A stretch of DNA of 64,000 nt from Hymenobacter cellulosilyticus (GTDB taxonomy: Bacteria; Bacteroidota; Bacteroidia; Cytophagales; Hymenobacteraceae), in assembly GCF_022919215.1 (NCBI RefSeq), contig NZ_CP095046.1:4020501-4084500 (forward strand), given 5' to 3'. The translations under genes were made by a program, and so were the position numbers. Position 1 is the first letter of the stretch; every line of letters starts with the position of its first letter. This document shows, in pieces, positions 57,313 through 64,000 of this stretch. The notes beneath the pieces are model-generated. The model worked only from the letters and a program-made list of their open reading frames with translations. It was not told the origin of the DNA and ran no database searches.

Positions 57313-58857
57313 TTACGGCTCGTCGGAGCCGGGCGGCTCGTCCAGCGACAAAGTCAGCTGCCGGCGAAAGTCCAGCGCTGCCAGGGTATCCTGAATACCA
57401 GCGTTGAGCGGGCCGTACACTTCCGTAAGCGGGGTGAGCCGCGCGGCGCAGCAGTCGAAGTCGGCCTCGTCGGCGTAGGCCTGCAGGTTGTACAGCATCT
57501 GCTGCAGCTGGGGCCAAGGTGGTTGCCCCGGCAGGCCGGGAGTAGTATGCGCAGCCCCTACCAGCTCCAACACGGCCTCGGTGAGCTCCCGCGGCCAATA
57601 CTTCCAGGCGGCCAGCTGCAGGGTTTGCAGGGCGGCCGGCGTAATGGCGCGGCGCGGCGGCAGCAGTTCGCGCAAAAAGTCGTTTTTCTGGGCTAGTGGC
57701 AGCACGCTCAGCAGTTCTTTGGCCTGCTTGGGCGTCAGAAATGCCTGCCCGGCGTGCTCCGTCAGCAGAGCCTGAGCCCAGGCCACGTCCCGATGCAGGT
57801 GTGCCGCCTGCGTCCAGGCCGTGCGCAGCAGCTTAGCCCATTCGCTGTCGGCAGCCCGGCGCAGCAGCTCGGCCGGGGTTTGCTGCCAGTGCGCCGACCA
57901 GCGGCCGGGCGGCAGCAAAGCCAGCATCTGCCCCAGCCACCCCGACCGTTCACCGCCCTCGAAGCGCTTGTCCTTAGCCTCGATACCAGCCAGTTGCCAG
58001 TCTTTGTGCCAGGCCTCGGGCTCGGGCAGGTGCACCTGCAGCCCACCGGTGGCGGTGGGAGCCAGCGTGAGCAGCGGGGCGGCCAGGTCCCAGAGGCGGG
58101 AAAGCAAGGGTGAGTCGGGCATCCGAGCCAGCAGGGCCGCGACGGTCTGCCGCACTTCTTTACTGCCCGAGCGAAGGTAGGGCTCCAGCAGCGGCACATC
58201 GGCCGCCGACACCGTCCAGCGCAGCTCGTGCAGCAGGGCTGCCTGCTCGGCAGCCGCTTCGGTAGGTAGGGCCGCGGCCAGAAGCTGGCGCAGCTGCTCG
58301 GGCTGGGTGCGGTGCAGCCAGCGCACCAGGTGCTGCCGTCGGTGCCGGTTGGCCGTTTCCCAATCGGCCGGGTCCGGATCAGCAAATTCGGGAGCCAGAA
58401 TACCCTGCCAGGCCGGGTTGAGGGCGGCCAGCCACTGTCCCCGGGCTCCGGCCGCCGCCCCAGCCCCCTTCAGGTCGATGCGCAGCATGTCGTGCTCAAA
58501 CACGGCTGGCAGCAAGTAATGCGGAATGCGCCGCTGCCGGGCCACCACCTGCGGCAAGTAGCGGCCGGCAAAAAAGCTGAAGCGCCGGTTGTCCAGCATC
58601 TGCTGCAGACAGTGCGCCCCGGCCGGTCCCAGCGGCGGCCACGCTTCGGGGCCGGCCGGGGCCGGCGGCGTGGCCGCCAGCGGCACCACACCCGCCTTGC
58701 GTACGAGGGACAACGCGCCGGCGGTCAACAACACCTGGGCCTCGCGCGAGGCCGCTGCCGGAAGCTCACCGGGTGGTGTGGGCACTGCTTCCCCGCTTTG
58801 CCGGGTGCCCAGCAGGGCCACGCGCAGCAGTTGTTGCCAGTCGGAGGAAATATTCAT
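57313..58857 (-). CDS. DUF5691 protein of the SWIM-MoxR system
   Basis: 514 residues from MNISSDWQQLLRVALLGTRQ; the ATGA at 58854-58857 overlaps the SWIM stop by 4 bases, which fixes the start and shows coupling. It is almost entirely helical, with repeat-like helices (LLEPYLRSGSKEVRQTVAAL, LSVLPLAQKNDFLRELLPPR) resembling HEAT-type scaffolds. The N-terminal WQQLLRVALLGT is the usual beginning of DUF5691. Tryptophan- and leucine-rich, no catalytic motif. Probably a scaffold or client adaptor for the MoxR ATPase (inference). Confidence 0.85.
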   Translation of the reverse strand: MNISSDWQQLLRVALLGTRQSGEAVPTPPGELPAAASREAQVLLTAGALSLVRKAGVVPLAATPPAPAGPEAWPPLGPAGAHCLQQMLDNRRFSFFAGRYLPQVVARQRRIPHYLLPAVFEHDMLRIDLKGAGAAAGARGQWLAALNPAWQGILAPEFADPDPADWETANRHRRQHLVRWLHRTQPEQLRQLLAAALPTEAAAEQAALLHELRWTVSAADVPLLEPYLRSGSKEVRQTVAALLARMPDSPLLSRLWDLAAPLLTLAPTATGGLQVHLPEPEAWHKDWQLAGIEAKDKRFEGGERSGWLGQMLALLPPGRWSAHWQQTPAELLRRAADSEWAKLLRTAWTQAAHLHRDVAWAQALLTEHAGQAFLTPKQAKELLSVLPLAQKNDFLRELLPPRRAITPAALQTLQLAAWKYWPRELTEAVLELVGAAHTTPGLPGQPPWPQLQQMLYNLQAYADEADFDCCAARLTPLTEVYGPLNAGIQDTLAALDFRRQLTLSLDEPPGSDEP

Positions 58858-60191
58858 AGGTTGGCTGATACGGGCGCCGCAGCGCTGGTAAAACTGATGG
58901 GCAGCAAGGCCTGGCCGGTCCATTCGCCAAATACGGTAATGGGATACCCGCCGCTGGCGGCCAACAGGCCCCAACCCAGCTCACTGTCGGGGTGCAAAGG
59001 CAGGGCTTGCCCGCTGGCCGGGTGCAGCAGTTGCAGGCCACCGTCGGGCAGTAGCACGGGCACCACGCCAGCCACCGTAGCGGGCCATTCGCGCAGCCAG
59101 GGCTGCTGTCCCAGTGCGTGGGCGTAGGCGTCGAGCAGCTCGGCGGGCGCCAGGCCAGCCGGCAACACGTCGGTGCGCAGGCCCTGGTATTCCCAGTCGG
59201 CCGCGGGAGCCGCGCGCAGCGGCAGCGTGCCGGGATAAAAGGCCAGCCCGCCGCGGTACGTACCAAAAGCCAGCAGCGGAGTAGCAAAGGCCTGCCCGCC
59301 GAAGGAAAACTCCAGCACGAGGGCATAGCGGCCGGTGCTGATGCCCCACAGCCAAGCGCGGCGCACCAGCAAACGCTCTTCCTCGGTCGTCACCAGGCCC
59401 ACCACGAGCCAGGTATCGGTCACGGCGGGCTGGCGGCCGAGTACGTCTTCCTTTTTTACATTTACCCCAACGAGCTGCAGCACGTCGGCGCGGCGCCCAG
59501 CTGGCAGTTGGTCAAGTCGGCCAAAGGACTGGGTCAGCAGGTACAGCTCCCCAAGGCGCCCGAGCATACGCTCGGGCCACTGCAGCCCTCCCGAGTAGCG
59601 CAGGCTAGCAAGTTCCCGTACGATGGCTGCCAGGCCGGGCAGCTGCGCATCAACGAGGCGGGCGGCCTGCTGCTCCCAGAAGGTGGCTGGGGCGCGGTCG
59701 AGCTGGGCCAGGCCCTGGCTGACTATATCCGTCAGCCACCGGTCCAGCTCCTGCACCCCATGCTGCATCCGCTCCATCCGCTGACTTTCCCGTTTCTGCC
59801 GGGCGGCGTTGTCGGTTTCGGCGGCCGGTGGGGCCACGCTTTGGGCTGTGGCCGGGGTTTGCCGAGTTTGCCGCTTGCTCAGCCATTCGGTTAGCCACTC
59901 GGGCTCGGATAGGTCCCCAAACCGCTGGGGCTCCCGGGCCGCGAGCAGCAGCAAACCCGCGCCGTGCTTGCAGGGAAACACCCGACTCGGGCACGAGCAT
60001 TTGAAAGCTGGTTCCGTTAAATTAACGGCCGTCTGATAAGGCCGGGCGCCGCTGCCGGCGCACTCCCCCCATACGGCCGTGGGCGTTTGTCCCAAATTAT
60101 GCCACGGGGCTGGGCGGGCCAGCTCCAGCCCCCGTTTCAGAGTACCCGCATCCGGTACCAAGGCCCGCACCTGCTCTTCCGTCCAAACCAC
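58854..60191 (-). CDS. SWIM zinc-finger protein heading the MoxR operon
   Basis: 445 residues from GTG 60191 (MVWTEEQVRALVPDAGTLKR); no ATG exists upstream in frame. The SWIM motif FKCSCPSRVFPCKHGAGL (~62-79) has CxC...CxH in full. SWIM domains bind DNA or protein. The rest is mixed alpha/beta, with several Trp-rich strands (DTWLVVGLVTTEEERLLV, RRAWLWGISTGRYALVLEF). Members of this family (E. coli YehQ-like) are always near MoxR/VWA genes. The candidate -7 box TAGCTTTG at 60218-60225 would give a leader of ~20 bases. Confidence 0.88.
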   Translation of the reverse strand: MVWTEEQVRALVPDAGTLKRGLELARPAPWHNLGQTPTAVWGECAGSGARPYQTAVNLTEPAFKCSCPSRVFPCKHGAGLLLLAAREPQRFGDLSEPEWLTEWLSKRQTRQTPATAQSVAPPAAETDNAARQKRESQRMERMQHGVQELDRWLTDIVSQGLAQLDRAPATFWEQQAARLVDAQLPGLAAIVRELASLRYSGGLQWPERMLGRLGELYLLTQSFGRLDQLPAGRRADVLQLVGVNVKKEDVLGRQPAVTDTWLVVGLVTTEEERLLVRRAWLWGISTGRYALVLEFSFGGQAFATPLLAFGTYRGGLAFYPGTLPLRAAPAADWEYQGLRTDVLPAGLAPAELLDAYAHALGQQPWLREWPATVAGVVPVLLPDGGLQLLHPASGQALPLHPDSELGWGLLAASGGYPITVFGEWTGQALLPISFTSAAAPVSANL

Positions 60192-60631
60192 GTTGTTCTT
60201 GCGTATTCGTCTGCTTGCAAAGCTATACTATGGCGGAAAAGTAGCAGTTCATTCGCAAACTACCGCCCTGCCCAGGCGTAGTCAGGCGCAAGCCGGTGGG
60301 CAGGTATTCCGCCATAGTTGACGAAGACTGAACCGCATCTATCTGCGCCGCACGAGTTGCCAGAAATACTTACGCTAATTAGCAGGGCCTATGCTTGATA
60401 CAGTATCAGGTACACCCCGCTAGAATTAAAAACAATTTACACGCGTACTACCAGAGCAGGTTTCCCGCTTTTATCACTCTATGAAGCAGAACAATGCTCC
60501 ATCCTACAATTAGGTATCAGCTTGCGCTTTAAACAAGCGCCTGTTCTCGGTCCGCTGATCACAAAAAAGGAGCCTACTCGCAGGCTCCTTTTTTGTGCAG
60601 ATACTGGATGTTTTATTTTCCAGGCCGCAGG
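60192..60631. promoter_or_regulatory. Promoter region of the SWIM operon with long-range inverted repeat
   Basis: 440 bases without a gene. The -7 box TAGCTTTG (minus strand, 60218-60225) lies beside the left arm of a perfect 12-base inverted repeat, ACTATGGCGGAA (60227-60238) and TTCCGCCATAGT (60307-60318), arms 68 bases apart. The placement suggests an operator pair bridged by a repressor, or the ends of a small mobile element. No -33 TTG at the right distance. Confidence 0.5.
60562..60595 (-). terminator. Rho-independent terminator of the AT-hook-like gene
   Basis: Perfect arms CAAAAAAGGAGCCT (60562-60575) and AGGCTCCTTTTTTG (60582-60595) with a 6-base loop, 37 bases after the stop codon. 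Confidence 0.93.
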
Positions 60632-60883
60632 TTACTCGGCGGCGGCAGCCTTAGGCTTACGACCCCGCTTGGCCCCATTCGGGTTAGTGGTACGAGGCTT
60701 GCGTACTTTGGGAGCAGGCTGATAATCATCGGCCAGCACAGTTTCCATATCGGTAACGGCCTGATTTAGCGCATTAATCGCAGCGGAAACACCCCGGAGT
60801 GCTTTACGCAAATCTTTTTTTACGACCTCGCTGCTTTTCGCAACTTTGAGCACCTCTTCGAATTGGCTGAAATCTAGGGCCAT
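60632..60883 (-). CDS. Small protein with basic AT-hook-like tail
   Basis: 83 residues (MALDFSQFEEVLKVAKSSEV). Residues 1-52 are helical and acidic/hydrophobic (LRKALRGVSAAINALNQAV), likely a dimerising coiled coil. The tail is Pro/Lys/Arg-rich and ends KRGRKPKAAAAE, with the GRKPK/RGRKP core of AT-hooks. This suggests a small nucleoid-associated or DNA-binding protein. It has a consensus promoter and its own terminator, so it is a monocistronic, probably well expressed gene. Family not recognised. Confidence 0.78.
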   Translation of the reverse strand: MALDFSQFEEVLKVAKSSEVVKKDLRKALRGVSAAINALNQAVTDMETVLADDYQPAPKVRKPRTTNPNGAKRGRKPKAAAAE

Positions 60884-60941
60884 GGTGAAGTTTATTTAGA
60901 GTGGATGAAAAGGAAGAGCCAAGTGGTGATTGACTCTGCCG

Positions 60942-60971
60942 CAAACGTAACATATTCATTTTCGTTTTCAA
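60942..60971 (-). promoter_or_regulatory. Consensus Bacteroidota promoter
   Basis: On the minus strand TTG (60969-60971), exactly 19 bases, then TACGTTTG (60942-60949), an exact TTG-N19-TAnnTTTG. It is ~60 bases upstream of the AT-hook-like gene start. Confidence 0.85.
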
Positions 60972-61032
60972 TTATTTAAATAAATCTTTTTAGTTGCCTA
61001 CTTCTATATACATAAGCTGTGTACTCTTTTCT

Positions 61033-61338
61033 TTATGGCGTTTCCTCAATCAGAGCACCCGAAGCTAATTTGGCCGAATAAATTGTAGCATCTAACGCTT
61101 GCTCCGAACGCCGCCTTAAGGCTCGGCACACTGCTGGGATAGTCTTATTTGGTTGCCCCGAAAGAGCTTTTAAAGTATAACGCTCAAGAAGTCCCGCACG
61201 GGTCAGGCTTCCTGAGGGCTCATTATAAATTCATTTTCAGTACCAATAGGCAGTTTAACCCATAGTAGGTGGGCCTTTTCTCTTTAACCCGGCAGGAGTC
61301 TTAGCTGCAGCACTACCGGGACGGCCTTGCTCATTGAC
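61033..61338 (-). pseudogene. Small broken gene (about 100 codons)
   Basis: Minus-strand pieces in different frames together read like one protein. A basic glycine-rich lead is NEQGRPGSAAAKTPAGLKR (61338 to ~61280). The next piece is EKAHLLWVKLPIGTENEF (to ~61231). The last runs EPSGSLTRAGLLERYTLKAL, then GQPNKTIPAVCRALRRRSEQ, and ends ASGALIEETP with a TAA at 61033. The second join needs one T added to a run; the first join needs a 2-base change, so it may be real decay. No start codon is in frame with the first piece. Family not recognised. Confidence 0.45.
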
Positions 61339-62166
61339 CTACAATCTGCACGAACCAGCTTTTTAAGTCGGAGAGTCGGTTCGTTTATTTTACTAATGCA
61401 CTGACCGGAAGTACAAATAAATCACCTATGCGAAAACTGTTAAATTCTCTGGTCCCAATTTTATTGACTCACTTTAGCCAGTTTATGTTTCCCCAGCCTG
61501 AATGCTATGTTCTTAGCTGATGTCCAGCTACTCCTTTCAACAGGGCAATTATTACAACAGTCCTCCCCCTATCCTCCAACCGAAACTACCGTGCTCAACG
61601 TTGAGCTCCGGTAAGGGATTTTACCCAGAGCTGCACCTGCTTCCGCCTTCTTCGTAGAACACCTAATCGAAGTGAAAGAAAAGAACCGGTAGAGTTAACA
61701 ACTAGCGGGCAATCTATCTATAAGGCGTTTGGTCCGTTATCCAATAGCGCGCATATTTTAAAACACTAACTCCTTGCCGGGCTTAATACTAGTCAGAAAT
61801 ACAGATGCTCAAGCCATGACTGCTAGCATGGAAATCACCTCTTGAAAAGTAGTTATAATATCTCCACAACAACGGCACATGGTTGGGAAGGGCAATACTA
61901 ATTGCATAAGTATATAGCTTAGTTCCCCGCTTTTGCTGGCATAATAAAGTCATGCTGAAAAAAGCTTTTAGCTATTCAGGCAAACTCCGTCCTTTTTTAA
62001 CGAAAAGAATCTTTGTTAGCATTGCCTAAGCGACTGTGCCCAAACTGCTTTTCCCGAATCTTAGTATAGATGTCTCTAACGTTTCTGATAGAGCCTACAG
62101 GCAGTGGAGGCCACGCGCGGGATGTTTAGTAAGCCCACGCCGGTTTACAGGCGCTATAGCGTAATC
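61339..62166. other. Gene-poor AT-rich region
   Basis: 828 bases in which I see no convincing gene. One 30-codon frame with a signal-like sequence (MRKLLNSLVPILLTHFSQF) lies at 61429-61521 on the plus strand but has no support beyond composition. Base composition is far more AT-rich than the coding parts of the window, which may mark inserted or decayed DNA. Confidence 0.5.
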
Positions 62167-62598
62167 CTAGCCAGATTTAAAAGTACGCTGCAGCCACCGC
62201 TCGGCATCATGCTCTTTTTCAAAATGGCGAAACGTATAAGGACGGTGCGCCGAGAGCAAATAGCTCATGTACAACTCCTGTTCCCCATTCTGCACGAAAG
62301 CCTGTGGTCTTGGCGAGGTCAGAAGGACCAACTGCAAATGCCGGGGCTGCATACGCTTGGCCGCTAAAGGGTAAAAAACCATGCTGGTCCAGGCCAGAAT
62401 TTCCTGGTCGGCACTTTCCCGGCAGCGCAGATCTAACAACCAACGAGCACAGTTATGGTCTTTGGCCGTTTGGAGCAGAACCTCGTACGCGGCCTGTACC
62501 TGAAGCAGGTTAGCTTCTATATGCCAGCGCAGAAGCAGGATATCCTGTTCGGCCCGGTATTGTATCAAGTAGGTAGGCAACTTGAGCAGCGTAATCAT
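62167..62598 (-). CDS. Uncharacterised protein
   Basis: 143 residues from MITLLKLPTYLIQYRAEQDI; an ATG 24 codons upstream adds an unlikely proline/histidine stretch. The pattern of a strand pair (DILLLRWHIEANLLQ), a helix (AAYEVLLQTAKDHNC), then a buried strand ending WLLDLRC resembles the STAS/SpoIIAA-like fold of small Bacteroidota proteins. That is a shape-based guess. No signal peptide. Its GC content is lower than that of the window average. Confidence 0.6.
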   Translation of the reverse strand: MITLLKLPTYLIQYRAEQDILLLRWHIEANLLQVQAAYEVLLQTAKDHNCARWLLDLRCRESADQEILAWTSMVFYPLAAKRMQPRHLQLVLLTSPRPQAFVQNGEQELYMSYLLSAHRPYTFRHFEKEHDAERWLQRTFKSG

Positions 62599-62738
62599 GT
62601 GGTCGTGCGGAGGCACATTCCTCGGGGCACACATCAAGCTCAACGGGAAGGGCACGGGGGAGGTTGCCATCCGCTACATACTGGCCGAAAATTATGCAAA
62701 TTGATCTAGTCAGGTCAGACAAAGAAAACAGTAAAAGC

Positions 62739-62791
62739 TAGCCCATAAAAAAAGCCCCGACCTAACAGATCGAAGCTTTTTCTATGGGCTA
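62739..62791 (-). terminator. Terminator hairpin of the second T9SS cargo gene
   Basis: TAGCCCATA...AAAAAGC and its near complement GCTTTTTCTATGGGCTA form a long imperfect stem ending 13 bases after the stop codon. Confidence 0.7.
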
Positions 62792-62803
62792 AGTTCAGAT
62801 AAA

Positions 62804-64000
62804 CTACCGCTCTACCCGGAAGCGGGTAGTTCCGACGCCCTTCTCTGACTTGCTATGCAGGTAGTAAATACCTGGCTGCAGCATCCGAACATCTACTTCG
62901 GTTTGTCCGGGCTGGAGTGTAAGATGCTTGACCTCCGAGCCGAAGCTGTTGTAGATTTTTACCTCGTAAGCACTGCCCGCCTCGGGCAGGACAAGGTGCA
63001 TCTGCTGCAGCACCGGATTAGGATAGATTTCTACCTTTTCCTGGGCTACTGCAGGCGTTGAGGCTACTTTTGCCTGTTTGCCAGAAGCCGGGTCCAGAGG
63101 TGCTTCCTGATAAGCTACTTCAGGTTCGGCCTGGTCCGGATCCTCCTGCGGCGCGGCCGAAGAGCACACGCCGGCATCCTGATACGCGCTGAGCGTTGCC
63201 CCTGCTTCTGCGCTGAAGCCGTCACTAAAAACAACGTCGCCCCGGGCTGTTAAGGCAGCTGTGGAACCGGCCCGTACAATGACGTCGCCATAAGCCATAG
63301 TCGAGGTGACGGCCCGGCCGACGTACAAAGTAGCCCCGAGGACTTCGTTCCCGAGAACGAGTTCACATTTTGTAAATAAGCGTCGCTTATGCAGGGAATT
63401 GGGTCGGCGACCCGAACCAAGAACACTGTGTTCGTGCTGGCCCCGAGCAAATAATTATTCGGTGACACTGCATGTACAACCAACCCCGTGGTGGCAGGGG
63501 GTACATCTGCCGTGCTGATATAGAAGGAATGCGTGAAAGAATACTCACGCAGTGTGCCGGCCGTGTTCCAAGTCCAGTTGTAGCTATTCGTGGATGGACT
63601 GGCGATTATAGGCCCAGAATTGTTACCACGTATACGGACCTCAAACTCGTCCGTGTAGCCGGGATCTTTCGAGAGGGTTATACGACAGGTTACCAGTTTG
63701 GAAGAACTGTTGATATTGATGCTCGTCCGATTATCTATCGTAAAGTTGGTCAGCGTAATAGCGGGCGGATTGCTTGGATTGTAGACCATAGAAAAAGTCA
63801 CTTTGCCACTTTCTGCCCGCGCAATCGAACCGGAAGCCGGCAATACGGCTTTCAATGCTTTATGGCCATCACCATACAGGAAGGTAAAGGTGGAAACGGT
63901 TACTTCTCCTGTGACAATACAGGACCTTGAGCTTCCACTATACGTCCAGTCTGATACTTTACTAATGCTAGTACCCGTGATTTCTTCATCTGAATGATTA
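62804..64000 (-). CDS. T9SS-exported protein, C-terminal part (partial)
   Basis: About 399 residues of the 3' end are in the window; the gene enters from the right edge in frame (SDWTYSGSSRSCIV at ~63913-63954). One A is missing from a run near 63369, between ISDAYLQ and LVLGNEVLGATLYVGR. An Ig-like beta-rich part (~first 200 residues) is followed by a short repeat-like segment seen before T9SS domains (GDVVFSDGFSAEAGATLSAY). The type A sorting domain comes last (VEIYPNPVLQQMHLVLPEAG, then MLQPGIYYLHSKSEKGV). It should be exported through the T9SS. Function of the upstream part unknown. Confidence 0.85.

Noticed and set aside
61429..61521. 30-codon plus-strand frame with a signal-like sequence (MRKLLNSLVPILL)
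   Set aside because: Too short and in AT-rich DNA where such frames arise by chance; no promoter or terminator.

Overview
The window looks like chromosome from a high-GC Bacteroidota bacterium of the Cytophagales, most like Hymenobacter (inference). Evidence: two proteins with type IX secretion (T9SS) C-terminal sorting domains, a SusC-like carboxypeptidase-regulatory/plug module, many lipoproteins and outer-membrane barrels, a TTG-N19-TAnnTTTG promoter, and weak or absent Shine-Dalgarno sites. There is no rRNA, tRNA, CRISPR array, phage or recognisable transposase.

A property of the sequence matters for every gene call. I count 25 places in 18 genes where a well-conserved protein jumps frame, and each is repaired by adding one base, nearly always to a run of C, G, A or T. 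After repair every such gene length is a multiple of three. This points to homopolymer contraction in a long-read assembly rather than mass gene decay, so these genes are annotated as single CDSs with the break positions stated.

0-9.5 kb (minus strand): a complete high-affinity potassium uptake locus. Reading leftwards it holds an NtrC-type sigma-54 response regulator, a 30-residue membrane peptide, kdpF, kdpA, kdpB, kdpC, an outer-membrane barrel, a kinase-less KdpD sensor and the start of a separate histidine kinase. A GG-N10-GC sigma-54-like promoter and upstream palindromes fit control by the regulator instead of the classical KdpE. Three palindromic repeat elements of two families sit between the genes.

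9.7-20 kb: a ~2,020-residue alpha-2-macroglobulin-like protein fused to a SusC-type plug module, a YgjP-like metalloprotease, a lipoprotein and an OmpA-family protein. 20-32 kb: an HSL-type hydrolase, a PRISE-like reductase, secreted proteins and lipoproteins (TonB-C domain, degenerate metallo-beta-lactamase, PL1 pectate lyase, M28 peptidase) and small unknowns.

32-36 kb: a multi-PAS hybrid histidine kinase convergent with a receiver-only regulator. 37-46 kb: ankyrin protein, VWA protein, M1 aminopeptidase, deformylase-like protein, amidohydrolase, DUF5682 protein and a propeller-like protein. 47-50.5 kb: a TPR histidine kinase, a receiver protein and an AraC-type DNA-binding protein in one tight operon. 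51-54 kb: a large T9SS cargo.

54.5-60.2 kb (minus strand): an operon of SWIM zinc-finger protein, DUF5691 protein, MoxR ATPase, a second propeller-like paralogue and an SMI1/KNR4-like protein. With DUF5682 and VWA further left on the same strand it contains all parts of the poorly understood SWIM-MoxR-VWA system, here with an apparent pair of new secreted partners. 60.2-64 kb is gene-poor, with an AT-hook-like small protein, a broken small gene, an unknown protein and the 3' part of another T9SS cargo.
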